Assembly (NCBI RefSeq): GCF_016714275.1
Contig: NZ_JADJNP010000004.1
Span: forward strand, 1 to 64,000
DNA: 64,000 bases
Direction: 5' to 3'
From: Tessaracoccus sp.
GTDB taxonomy: Bacteria; Actinomycetota; Actinomycetes; Propionibacteriales; Propionibacteriaceae
In this document: piece by piece, positions 1-10,515 of the stretch
Layout: each line of letters starts with the position of its first letter
Position numbering within the stretch: position 1 is the first letter of the stretch
Position numbers and translations under genes: made by a program
Notes under the pieces: generated by a model
What the model was told of the DNA's origin: nothing
The model's input: only the letters and a program-made list of their open reading frames with translations
Databases searched by the model: none

Positions 1-316
1 ATCCGTCCAGTGTTGCCGACCCGATCCTCGTCCTTCGGGTTCTGCTGAGTGCCGATCCTGGCGTCGCCGTAGTCGAGCACCTCCTTGGTCGACTTGGCGC
101 GCCGGAACCCGCCCTGTCCGTCGTTGACCATCGTCACGTTCAGGGCGGTGTCAGCGGCGACGATGTTCGGGTTCTTGTCGCGTAGAACTTCGCTGCCCTC
201 GAGTCCAGCTCGCGCATGGACTCGTGGAGCAGCGACGCGCGATCCGCCTTCGTGCCGGACTGGCCGTGCCGCAGGTGCCGCACGTTGAACCCGGCCCGGC
301 TGACTGCCTCACTCAT
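1..316 (-). CDS. Possible MobV-type mobilisation (relaxase) protein, N-terminal part, apparently frameshifted
   Basis: An ATG at 316 follows an AGGAGG ribosome site nine bases upstream. The first frame reads MSEAVSRAGFNVRHLRHGQ and continues to RELDSRAA, then stops soon after. From about position 200 leftward a second frame takes over with protein-like sequence containing DKNPNIVAADTALNVTMVND, open to the window edge. The arrangement (HLRHG, then KNPNI, then LNVT.VND) resembles the N-terminus of MobV/Pre relaxases, where a short basic stretch precedes an NxDI...LNY motif. A single-base change near 195-205 would join the frames. A 13-codon ORF (309-350) overlaps the previous gene's stop and this start, suggesting translational coupling. 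The family assignment is tentative, the gene is incomplete, and the catalytic residues lie outside the window. Confidence 0.42.
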
Positions 317-349
317 CGTCGTAGACCTCCTCTTCGTTCGGGCGACCCA

Positions 350-1075
350 TCACCGGGTGGAGCCTCTGCTTCGCCTCTCCACCCGGTGACGTGCCGCAGC
401 CGCCTCATGTGCCCCGGGACCCTGCTTCGCCCCCCTGGACACCTGATTCGGCTTTAGCCTCGTAAAGTCAAAGTTCTGGAGCTGCGCTCCACCGGCTGCG
501 CCTGAACTTTGACCGGGGCCCTTCCGGGGGACTCCTGCGGAGGGCTCGGCCGGGGCGCGGCGTGGCAGATCAGGACCTACACCGACGCCCCACCGGGGGC
601 CTCGGGTGGGGTGCTGCCCCTGCCCAGAGGGCGGGGATTCACCCTCGACAGGCGCGCCATCGAGGGGGTGAAACGGGACCGAATCACGGCCGTCCCGCCA
701 TGTTCTGCGGGGTGATTCCGGCCTGCTGCTGGCCGCCCTGCGGGGGGCCTGCGCAGCGGCCTGAATGGGCCGCTGATCGGCCTTGGAATCGGCCGGCTCG
801 GCTGCCTTCTTCGGGGCCGATTCGGGGACGATCTTCTTGACCGATTCGGCCCGGCGCAGCTCGCCGATGACCTCCTTGCGGAGTTCCTCCATCCAGCGCT
901 TGGAACCCTCGTCCTTGGCCTCGGCGCGGGCCACGATCCCGGCGTCGATCTTGGCCTGATTCTTCTTCCGCCAAGCGGTCTCGGCCTTGATCGCCTCGAC
1001 CCGCTCAGCCTGTTCAGCCAGGGCCTCCGCAGACAGCCCCTGAACCTCGTTGGTGTACTTGTTTTCGATGCTCAC
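350..1075 (-). CDS. Hypothetical protein of the integrated element
   Basis: 241 residues, unrecognised. The N-terminal 80 residues are charged and helix-forming, with many Ala, Glu and Lys, and look like a coiled coil. From about residue 85 the protein becomes rich in Pro, Arg, Gly and Ser, consistent with a disordered tail. It starts 31 bp after the stop of the gene at 1106-1993 and its stop overlaps a micro-ORF leading to the relaxase-like gene, so it is probably part of one leftward operon. The distal third is less convincing as coding sequence and contains an inverted repeat at 467-513. I assign no function. Confidence 0.45.
   Translation of the reverse strand: MSIENKYTNEVQGLSAEALAEQAERVEAIKAETAWRKKNQAKIDAGIVARAEAKDEGSKRWMEELRKEVIGELRRAESVKKIVPESAPKKAAEPADSKADQRPIQAAAQAPRRAASSRPESPRRTWRDGRDSVPFHPLDGAPVEGESPPSGQGQHPTRGPRWGVGVGPDLPRRAPAEPSAGVPRKGPGQSSGAAGGAQLQNFDFTRLKPNQVSRGAKQGPGAHEAAAARHRVERRSRGSTR
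467..513. repeat. Inverted repeat, candidate nic/oriT-like or regulatory hairpin
   Basis: GTCAAAGTTC (467-476) is repeated perfectly inverted as GAACTTTGAC (504-513), with a 27-base spacer. It lies about 150-200 bp upstream of the relaxase-like start at 316, inside the distal part of the hypothetical ORF. MobV relaxases act at inverted repeats just upstream of their own gene, so the position fits an origin of transfer, but no recognisable nick sequence was found. Confidence 0.3.
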
Positions 1076-1105
1076 GTCGAGCGTCCTTTCCTTGGTTGAC
1101 CTCGC

Positions 1106-1993
1106 CTACCGGACGGCAGCGAGGAGTTCCTTCTTCGCGGCCCGCGCCAAGTCGTGACGAGGGCTCGGCAACGGGACGAGATCGGGGAACCGGGCGTACT
1201 GCTCGCGCCGCCGCACGGCCTGCGCGAGGGCGTCCTGGTTGCCCTCAGCCGCCTGGTATTCGAGGCGGGCGATCTCACTGGGAACCTGCTCCAGCTCGCG
1301 CCGGAAATCGGCCAGCTCGGCACGGAGTTCCTCAGCACAATCGCCGTCGTCGAACGGCACGTCGTAGGCCCAAGCGGCCAGCATCGCGGCACCCAGCCAG
1401 GTGAACGAACCATGCGCGAACTCGGCCCGGAGATCATCGACAGACCATCCGCACGACGCGCGATTCTCACAATCCAGGCGCTCCACCCACGACATCAGTA
1501 GAGGCTCCCTGGACACCCCCACCGAAACGCGGGCCATAGCCACGAAACCGTCGCGCCCAGCCGTCTCAGCAGCCCTCTGGCGCTCCGCGATCCTCTCGGG
1601 AGACTCCTCGTACCGACGCCGTTCCTCAGCCGCCTCAGCGGCCTTCTGGCGAGCCTCCTGAGCTGCCTTCTCCGCCGCCTCAGCCTTGGCGCGCTCGCGC
1701 CCCAGCCGCTCCACTTCAGCGGCCGCCTCGGCCTCGTGGAGGGCCCTCTGGCCGGCAGGTGACTGCTCCCATGCCAGCCGCTGCTCGAACTTGACTCGAT
1801 CTTCCTCGCGCTTGAGTGCCCGAGCACGCTCGCCCGCCAGCGGCGCAAGCTTGTGGCCGTGCATCGCCCACGTGATCGGGAACCGGATCGCCACCTGGTC
1901 GGGGGTCAGCTCGTCATCCATCAGGGCAAGCGGGCGCAGCGGCCACTCGCGCCGCTCCAGACGCTCCAGACGCTCCAGGCGACGGGAACGCAT
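1106..1993 (-). CDS. Hypothetical coiled-coil protein of the integrated element
   Basis: 295 residues. The middle section (roughly residues 75-150) is an Ala/Glu/Arg/Lys-rich coiled coil with repeated EAAEKAAQEARQKAAEAAEE-like sequence. The C-terminal part (about 165-260) looks globular, with Trp- and Cys-containing stretches such as WVERLDCENRASCGWSVDDL. The start is uncertain: M25 in the sequence LALMDDELTPDQVA is a plausible alternative to the Arg-rich first residues. It follows the gene at 2013-2450 after only 19 bp, so the two are probably co-transcribed. No family recognised. Confidence 0.55.
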   Translation of the reverse strand: MRSRRLERLERLERREWPLRPLALMDDELTPDQVAIRFPITWAMHGHKLAPLAGERARALKREEDRVKFEQRLAWEQSPAGQRALHEAEAAAEVERLGRERAKAEAAEKAAQEARQKAAEAAEERRRYEESPERIAERQRAAETAGRDGFVAMARVSVGVSREPLLMSWVERLDCENRASCGWSVDDLRAEFAHGSFTWLGAAMLAAWAYDVPFDDGDCAEELRAELADFRRELEQVPSEIARLEYQAAEGNQDALAQAVRRREQYARFPDLVPLPSPRHDLARAAKKELLAAVR

Positions 1994-2012
1994 CTCTAGC
2001 CAGAAATCAACG

Positions 2013-2450
2013 TCAGCCCAGATGCGCTGGCGCGAGACGATGAACTCCGGACCGGTCGTAGAGGGCCTTGCCCTTCGCCTGCTCGACGGGATCGGAGTGG
2101 GTCAAGTAGTTGGCGAAAGCCTCGAATGCACCCCGACCGGTCAGCAACTTGACCTCGGCGTCGAAGCCGAGTCGATGTCCGGCCTCGATCAACGTCAACG
2201 GAGTGCTGCACCGCAAAGCCCCCTGGAGGTGTGCCTCTGCGGCGTCACGCACGTGGGGGACGGCGACGAAGTCGGCGACGGTCTTGATGTCGTCCAGGTT
2301 GCTGCGAAGCTGCTGCAACGCAGCTGCAGGATTCAGGCTGCCCAAGGGGATCGAGAACTTGAACATGCGATAGCGGCGACCGCGGTAACGCTCACGCCGG
2401 TTGTCACGGCGGGGCTGGACTGGCGGTGGCTCGCTGGTAAAGTGGGTCAT
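2013..2450 (-). CDS. Hypothetical protein, first gene of the element's leftward operon
   Basis: 145 residues, unrecognised. An Arg-rich N-terminus (RRDNRRERYRGRRYR) precedes a mixed helical region with FKFSIPLGSLNPAAALQQLR and a C-terminal part with LIEAGHRLGFDAEVKLL. It begins about 100 bp to the left of the iteron-like array (2547-2831), the usual position of a replication or regulatory gene relative to its origin, but nothing in the sequence identifies it as a Rep protein. The gene at 1106-1993 follows directly. Confidence 0.5.
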   Translation of the reverse strand: MTHFTSEPPPVQPRRDNRRERYRGRRYRMFKFSIPLGSLNPAAALQQLRSNLDDIKTVADFVAVPHVRDAAEAHLQGALRCSTPLTLIEAGHRLGFDAEVKLLTGRGAFEAFANYLTHSDPVEQAKGKALYDRSGVHRLAPAHLG

Positions 2451-2546
2451 GACTTCCAGGTCTTTCTGATCCCGTCGGGCTGCCGCCCGGCGGGATCGCT
2501 CTGTTTCTACGGGCGATCGGACAGGTCGGGTGAGGCGACGGGCTGT

Positions 2547-2831
2547 GTGGGTACACAGTTGGTGTCACGGGGCGCAAAGTGTGTACCCGCAACCGTGTAC
2601 CCGGATGCGACGGGAAGAATCGCGTCGTGACCAGGCATTTCAGGTGCTGCAACGGGGTTGGTGTGGGTACACGGTTGGTGCGGAGTGCGCAAAGTGTGTA
2701 CCCGCAACTGTGTACCCACGAAGGGGCTGCCGGTGCGGTAACTCGCGCCCTCCGTGCGCGCGTAAGCCCAAGTCAAGACGGGAATGGGCTGAGACTGCCC
2801 ACAGGCATGGCTCGCCGTGGGTACACAGTTG
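2547..2831. repeat. Iteron-like array: seven GGGTACAC motifs in a duplicated 116-bp module
   Basis: The 13-mer GGGTACAC(A/G)GTTG occurs on the + strand at 2549, 2665 and 2819 and inverted at 2590-2602 and 2705-2717. Two further inverted GGGTACAC cores lie at 2581-2588 and 2696-2703, each inside GCGCAAAGTGTGTACCCGC. The first four-element block recurs exactly 116 bp later, so a whole module has been duplicated, with an extra single motif at 2819. The array fills the gap between an HTH gene and a leftward operon. Such arrays are typical of plasmid origins bound by Rep or of operators for an element's master regulator. Which applies here is not decided. Confidence 0.75.
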
Positions 2832-2874
2832 ATGCGGGAGATCCGGGATTCCGGGCCGACCACGATCGCGGCAA

Positions 2875-3099
2875 TCACCGACGGGCCTCGGCATCCTCAA
2901 ACAGCGCGCGCAGGCTGCGCGCCGTGATCCGGATAGGCGTTCCCTTGCGACGCGGCAGGAGAGTCTTGAGTTCGCCTGCGTCCAGCATCCGCTTGACGGT
3001 GGACCTCGACACTCCGAGGCGGTCGACGACCTCGTCGATCGGGTAGGCGCGCAGCTCGTCTTCAACAAGCACGTTGGACGTGTGGGTGGATCGTGACAT
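2875..3099 (-). CDS. Helix-turn-helix DNA-binding protein, excisionase/MerR-like
   Basis: 74 residues. Residues about 17-45 (YPIDEVVDRLGVSRSTVKRM) form a winged-helix HTH of the excisionase/MerR type, followed by LDAGELKTLLPRRKGTPIRI, the usual wing, and a C-terminal helix. Proteins of this size serve as excisionases or small repressors in integrated elements. It is the gene nearest the tRNA-Ile end and transcribes leftward toward the GGGTACAC array, which could be its binding region. No integrase is visible between it and the tRNA. Confidence 0.7.
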   Translation of the reverse strand: MSRSTHTSNVLVEDELRAYPIDEVVDRLGVSRSTVKRMLDAGELKTLLPRRKGTPIRITARSLRALFEDAEARR

Positions 3100-3437
3100 T
3101 TTGGGTTCCTCAGGAGCATCGCTCTACTGAGTGACCGCTACCACCTGACCGTGTCGCCGGTCGTCTGGGGCGCGTGCCCCGGGTGGGGCCGTCGCTCTTC
3201 GGAACCTCGTCCGCCTCCCCCGGGGGTTACCCGAGCTCCTGGCAGATCCGACGCCCCGCTGCGAACGGGGCCGACGCGGCCTGTCAGCTGCGCCTTCCTA
3301 GCCCTTCATTTCGGGCTACAACCCAGATTACACGATGGTCCATGCCGATCCAATGGGGCGCAAGTGGCCCGAACCACTGTCCCACACAGGTCCCACGAGG
3401 ACCAGGAATAGACCGTCAGGCAGCGTCCAGATACAGC
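3100..3437. other. Intergenic region between element and tRNA-Ile
   Basis: No convincing coding sequence on either strand. It contains a short TAGCCCTTCATTTCGGGCTA hairpin at about 3299-3318. If the element integrated at the tRNA 3' end, one attachment-site half should lie at its right edge. Only the tRNA copy is seen, and the other half is presumably beyond the left edge of the window. Confidence 0.5.
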
Positions 3438-3462
3438 AAAACCCCTGGCAAACAGGGGTTTT
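3438..3462 (-). terminator. Rho-independent terminator after tRNA-Ile
   Basis: A perfect 10-bp stem, AAAACCCCTG (3438-3447) with CAGGGGTTTT (3453-3462), encloses a 5-base loop. It starts six bases past the CCA end of tRNA-Ile and reads as a terminator in both directions because of the flanking A and T runs. Confidence 0.85.
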
Positions 3463-3467
3463 CATGT

Positions 3468-3544
3468 TGGTGGGCCTAACTGGACTTGAACCAGTGACCT
3501 CTGCCTTATCAGGGCAGCGCTCTAACCGTCTGAGCTATAGGCCC
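3468..3544 (-). tRNA. tRNA-Ile (anticodon GAT), CCA encoded
   Basis: Read leftward, the cloverleaf begins GGGCCTATAGCTCAG and ends in the TGGTTCAAGTCCA T-arm, a seven-base-pair acceptor stem, discriminator A and an encoded CCA (3470-3468). The anticodon loop CTGATAA gives anticodon GAT, for isoleucine. A tRNA-Ile (often followed by tRNA-Ala) downstream of gyrA and the DUF3566 gene is the usual actinobacterial arrangement. Here the expected tRNA-Ala is not next to it and mobile-element genes are found instead, so this tRNA is the probable integration site. Confidence 0.96.
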
Positions 3545-3606
3545 GTCACCGAGGAGAAACTCTATCGCGCTCAGCGTCGAGGGGCAAACCGACGCTGGCT
3601 AGGGAG

Positions 3607-4333
3607 TCAGTCCTCGGCGAGGGTAACCTCCAGTCCGCCCATGACGACTGCCGACAGGTTGTACAGGAACGCGAAAAGGGTCGCGACCGCAGTGATGATC
3701 ACGACGTCGATCGCGGCGACCACGACCGAGAACCCGAGGATGCGCTGCACGCTCAGGTAGTCCTCGATCTTGAACGAGCCGCCCTCCTGCTCGCTGCTGA
3801 TCAAGGTGTTGATCAACGTGTTCAGCGACTCCAACGCGCCCGAGCCGGCAAGGACCGACCACAGCGCGAACGTCGCGACGACCATCATCACGCCGAACGC
3901 GATCGAGAAGAGGAACGTCGTCTTCATCACAGACCATGGATCGAGGCGGGCCAGGCGCAGGCGCGCCTTGCGCGTCCGGTGCGCCGGGCGCGGAGCACGC
4001 GTCGCGGGGCGCTGCTCGGCCGCCGGGGCCGACGCTGACGCCGTCGGGAGGGACTCCGTCGGGACAGGGGCGGGGATCGGCTCGGTCACCGGAGCGGCCG
4101 ACCACGCCTGGGTCGCCTCCGACGCCGGACCACTCGCAGAACCCGCAGCGGCCACGCCGGCAGCACCTGCGCGAGCCGAACCGGCTGCACCCGCAGGCGC
4201 CTCCGCAGGCGCCCCCACCGGGACTGCCGGGCGGTCGACAGCGGCCAAGGGCTGCGTCTCGTCGGCGGGCGTGCGGTACGGGGAGAAGTCGAGCCCGGGG
4301 GCTCCGTTCGATCCCGGCCAGCGCGGTGAGTTC

Positions 4334-4341
<8 letters not shown>
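3607..4341 (-). CDS. DUF3566 transmembrane protein
   Basis: 244 residues. The first 120 are low-complexity Ala/Pro/Glu sequence and likely disordered in the cytoplasm. The remainder contains the DUF3566 domain: a basic segment (RKARLRLARLDPWSVMKTT), a first membrane helix (FLFSIAFGVMMVVATFALWSVL), an extracytoplasmic loop with SEQEGGSFKIEDYLS, and a second helix ending in FAFLYNLSAVVMGGLEVTL. The start overlaps the end of gyrA by eight bases, so it is translationally coupled to gyrA. This gene lies next to gyrA throughout actinomycetes (the position of Rv0007 in Mycobacterium tuberculosis). Its function is not established. Confidence 0.9.
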
Positions 4342-6955
<2,614 letters not shown>

Positions 6956-7000
6956 GCGGGATGTACCTTTTCGTCACTCTTGGATGGGCGGAGCCGGGGC

Positions 7001-9043
7001 TCAGATGTCGAGGAAGCGAACGTCGCGGGCGTTGCGCTGGATGAACGTGCGGCGCTGCTCTACGTCCTCACCCATCAGGATGGAGAACATCTGGTCCGCG
7101 GCGGCCGCGTCCTCGAGGGTCACCTGGAGCAGGATCCGATTCTCGGGGTCCATGGTGGTGTCCCACAGGTCCTCGGCGTTCATCTCGCCGAGGCCCTTGT
7201 AGCGCTGGATCGGGTTGATCTGCGGCAGCTTCTTGCCGTTGGCGAGGCCGTCGTTGCGGAGGGCGTCGCGCTCGGCGTCGCTGTAGGCCAGCTCGTGCGG
7301 CGCGTTGCTCCACCGAAGGCGAAACAGCGGCGGCTGCGCGAGGAAGACGTGACCGGCGTCGATCATCGGACGCATGAAGCGGAAAAGCAGCGTCAGCAGC
7401 AGCGTGCGGATGTGTGCGCCGTCGACGTCGGCATCAGCCATCAGCACGAGCTTGTGGTAGCGCAGCTTGTCGAGGTCGAAGTCCTCCTGCATGCCGGCGC
7501 CGAGCGCGTTGATGATCGCCTCGACCTCCTTGTTGGCGAGGATCTTGTCGATGCGCGCCTTCTCGACGTTCAGGATCTTGCCGCGGATGGGCAGGATCGC
7601 CTGCGTCTTCGGGTCGCGGCCGCCGCGGGCCGAGCCGCCGGCGGAGTCGCCCTCGACGATGAACAGCTCGCATTCGGCGGGGTTGGTCGACTGGCAGTCG
7701 ACGAGCTTGCCCGGCAGGCCCGAGCCGCCGAGGAGGCCCTTGCGGGAGCGAGCCATGTCGCGCGCCTTGCGGGCCGCGATGCGCGCCTGCGCCGCCGACT
7801 GCGCCTTGCGGATGATCTCCTTGCCCTCCGCGGGGTTGCGCTCGAACCAGTCGCCGAGGCGGTCGTTCAGCACCCGCTGCACGAAGCTCTTGGCCTCGGT
7901 GTTGCCGAGCTTGGTCTTGGTCTGGCCCTCGAACTGCGGCTCGGCGACCTTGATGGAGACGATGGCGGTCAGGCCCTCGCGGATGTCGTCGCCGGAAACG
8001 CGGTCCTCGCGCTTCTTGATGAGACCCCACGAGTCGCCCCAGCGGTTGACGGTGTTCGTCAGCGCCGCCCGGAAGCCCTCCTCGTGGGTGCCGCCCTCGT
8101 GCGTGTTGATGGTGTTGGCGAACGTGTGGACGCTGGAGGTGTAGCTCACGTTCCACTGCATGGCGATCTCGACGCCCATCCCCTGGTCAGGAGCGTGAGC
8201 CTCGACGTCGATCACGCTGGGGTGGATGGGCTCCTTCGCCGTCGACAGGTACGTCACGTAGTCACGCAGGCCGCCGGGGTACATGAACTCGTCCGCGCGG
8301 CGCTCGGGCTCGCCCTCTTCGTTGACGGTGAGATGATCGTCGCGCAGGTCGACGATGCTGATCCGCAGCCCCTTGTTCAGGAAGGCCATCTCGCGGAAAC
8401 GCGTGGCGAGCGTGTCATAGCTGAAGTCGGTGGTCTCGAAGATGTCCTGCGAGGGGTAGAACGTGATGGTGGTTCCGGTCTCGTCGGTCGCCTCGAGACG
8501 CTCGAGCTCAGTGACAGGGACGCCAAGGTGGAAGGTCTGCTGGAAGCGGAAGCCGTCGCGTCGGACATCGACGATCAGCTTCTCCGACAGCGCGTTCACC
8601 ACCGAGGAGCCGACGCCGTGGAGGCCGCCGGAGACCTTGTAGCCGCCGTCGCCGAACTTGCCGCCCGCGTGGAGGACGGTCAGCACGAGCGTGACCGTCG
8701 GGATCTTCTCGACCGGATGCTCCTTGACGGGGATGCCGCGGCCGTTGTCCGTGACGCGCACCCCACCGTCGTTCAGGAGCTCGACCTCGATCGAGTCGCA
8801 GTAGCCGGCGAGGGCCTCGTCGACGGAGTTGTCGACGATCTCGTAGACCAGGTGGTGCAGGCCACGCTCGCCGGTGGAGCCGATGTACATGCCCGGGCGC
8901 TTGCGCACCGCCTCAAGGCCCTCAAGGACGGAGATCTGGTCGGCGTCGTAGCTGCCGGTCACTGTGTTGTCTGCCGAGTCCTGGAGCCCCTCCATCCGCT
9001 CGATGGGGTCGAAACCGTCGCCTACCTGCAGGTCGTCAGACAC
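7001..9043 (-). CDS. gyrB: DNA gyrase subunit B
   Basis: GyrB is the ATPase subunit of gyrase. The GHKL ATPase region contains LEAVRKRPGMYIGS and the glycine-rich GRGIPV. The TOPRIM domain contains EGDSAGGSA and DADVDGAHI. The C-terminal zone ends in QRNARDVRFLDI, as is usual. I chose the GTG at 9043 (VSDDLQVGDG, 680 residues) because AGGAGA lies five bases before it. A longer in-frame start exists at 9115 but has no comparable ribosome site and adds unconserved residues. In most actinomycetes gyrB follows recF and DUF721 directly; here five unrelated genes separate them. Confidence 0.97.
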   Translation of the reverse strand: MSDDLQVGDGFDPIERMEGLQDSADNTVTGSYDADQISVLEGLEAVRKRPGMYIGSTGERGLHHLVYEIVDNSVDEALAGYCDSIEVELLNDGGVRVTDNGRGIPVKEHPVEKIPTVTLVLTVLHAGGKFGDGGYKVSGGLHGVGSSVVNALSEKLIVDVRRDGFRFQQTFHLGVPVTELERLEATDETGTTITFYPSQDIFETTDFSYDTLATRFREMAFLNKGLRISIVDLRDDHLTVNEEGEPERRADEFMYPGGLRDYVTYLSTAKEPIHPSVIDVEAHAPDQGMGVEIAMQWNVSYTSSVHTFANTINTHEGGTHEEGFRAALTNTVNRWGDSWGLIKKREDRVSGDDIREGLTAIVSIKVAEPQFEGQTKTKLGNTEAKSFVQRVLNDRLGDWFERNPAEGKEIIRKAQSAAQARIAARKARDMARSRKGLLGGSGLPGKLVDCQSTNPAECELFIVEGDSAGGSARGGRDPKTQAILPIRGKILNVEKARIDKILANKEVEAIINALGAGMQEDFDLDKLRYHKLVLMADADVDGAHIRTLLLTLLFRFMRPMIDAGHVFLAQPPLFRLRWSNAPHELAYSDAERDALRNDGLANGKKLPQINPIQRYKGLGEMNAEDLWDTTMDPENRILLQVTLEDAAAADQMFSILMGEDVEQRRTFIQRNARDVRFLDI

Positions 9044-9248
9044 ACATATCTCCTGTTCACACAAACGGACGCCGGGTACCCCGGCGTCGGTGACCGACTC
9101 ATCATACCCGGTCATGCCCGGTTCTGACGACGCCGCGCGCCCGTGAAACCATCGATAGAACGCCCAGAGTGCCCGTCTGGCCGATCCCGTGGGGCGCAGC
9201 CCGTGGCCCCCTACCCCTCTGGGTCCCTCAGGGCGGCAGAACGCCGAT

Positions 9249-10265
9249 TCAGGCCAGGGCGGCGTCGACGGCGTCAGCGACGACGCCGATCACGGGCCAA
9301 GCCCCCTCTGAGCTGTTGCCCAGCACGGTCGCCGTCGTCGCCGCGCCGGGGATGTGGGTGGAGCGGAACGAGACGCCCGCGTCGTAGCCCTCAATGACCG
9401 TCGCGGGGCCGGTCGCGTGCAGCCAGAGGCCGAGGCCGTAGCGCATGCCCTCCTCGGGAACGTCAGCGCGGGGGGTCGCCATCGTCGCCACCGTCGCGGG
9501 CGAAACGATGCGCCCGGCGTGCAGCGCCAGCCAGAACCTGTGTAGGTCCGCGGCCGTGCTGAACGCGCCGCCGTCGCCGTTGCCGAGGACCGGCAGGTGC
9601 AGGGTGTTGGCCCGATTGCCCTCGTCGAAGACGTACCCCGTCGCCGCCGAACCCGGAAGCTCGTCGAGGCGCAGGTACGCGGTGTCGGCGAGGCCGGCCG
9701 GCTCCAGGACCAGACGCGTGACGACGTCGTGGAACACCTCGCCCGTGATGCGCTCGAGGATCACCGCCAGCACCATGTAGCCGCCGTTGGAGTACGAGAA
9801 CCGTTCCCCGGGCGCGAACTTCTGCGGGAACCCCTCGAGCGCGGGCAGGAACGCCGCCGCCGAAGTGAGGGTGTGGACGGGGAGAGTGAAGACGTAGTCG
9901 TCGACCTCCCAGTCGCCGTCCTCGTCGAGGTAATCGCCGATGCCCGAAGTGTGCCCGAGCAGGTGCTCGATGGTGACCGCGTCGTCGATGAGGGGGAGGT
10001 CGTCGCCGAGGATCTCGCGCGCCGGCTGGTCGAGGCGCAGCGTGCCGTCCTCCACCAGACGCAACACGGCCAGCGCGGTGAAGGCCTTGCTGCCGCTGGC
10101 CAGCCCGAACTGCATTCCTGCGGTGACCGGCACGCCGTACCCGCGGTGCGCGTGTCCATAGCAGCGCTCGAACGCGCGTTCGCCCGCGACCTCGACCGTC
10201 ACGACGCCGGAGAACGAGTTGGTGGCAGCGGCGGCGTCGATGGCGGCGGCGTCGAGCGTGATCAT
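9249..10265 (-). CDS. Serine hydrolase of the beta-lactamase class C / penicillin-binding family
   Basis: 338 residues. It has the SxxK motif in LASGSKAFTAL (serine nucleophile and lysine), the YSN motif in RFSYSNGGYMVL, and a glycine-rich segment late in the protein, which define the beta-lactamase/DD-peptidase fold. LGHTSGIGDYL is typical of the esterase-like members. There is no obvious signal peptide, so the protein is probably cytoplasmic and more likely an esterase or peptidase than a secreted beta-lactamase. It stands alone, divergent from the TSUP gene, with a dispersed repeat between. Confidence 0.88.
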   Translation of the reverse strand: MITLDAAAIDAAAATNSFSGVVTVEVAGERAFERCYGHAHRGYGVPVTAGMQFGLASGSKAFTALAVLRLVEDGTLRLDQPAREILGDDLPLIDDAVTIEHLLGHTSGIGDYLDEDGDWEVDDYVFTLPVHTLTSAAAFLPALEGFPQKFAPGERFSYSNGGYMVLAVILERITGEVFHDVVTRLVLEPAGLADTAYLRLDELPGSAATGYVFDEGNRANTLHLPVLGNGDGGAFSTAADLHRFWLALHAGRIVSPATVATMATPRADVPEEGMRYGLGLWLHATGPATVIEGYDAGVSFRSTHIPGAATTATVLGNSSEGAWPVIGVVADAVDAALA

Positions 10266-10384
10266 GACCCATTCTCACACTGTCGCGACCAAAAAGCGCC
10301 CCCTGCGGGCCGACCGATCGCGCCTCCGCCGCGGGGGCGCTCCGTCCGTCGGTTGCCGAACCAATAGGCTGGCGGACCGGACCA

Positions 10385-10502
10385 AGGACTGGCGCCAGTC
10401 CATTGGTTTCACTTCGTCACGACAGCGGGGCTCCGCCCTGCGCGTCGGCTCAGTACGGTGCGACACCGTCGCTCGTTCCTCGCGGACGGGCTCAACCAGC
10501 GG
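10385..10502. repeat. Dispersed mosaic repeat, copy 1 (type A, degenerate left arm)
   Basis: The segment carries CCAGTCCATTGGTTTCAC, a TCGTCACGACAGCGGGGCTCC block, and ends TCGCGGACGGGCTCAACCAGCGG, the right-hand arm shared with the other copies. It fills the gap before the TSUP gene and ends 14 bp before its start. Confidence 0.75.
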
Positions 10503-10515
10503 TGAAGGAGGGTTT

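Noticed and set aside
2547..2831. CRISPR array
   Set aside because: The repeats are in both orientations, 13 bp long and not evenly spaced by unique spacers; no cas genes are present.
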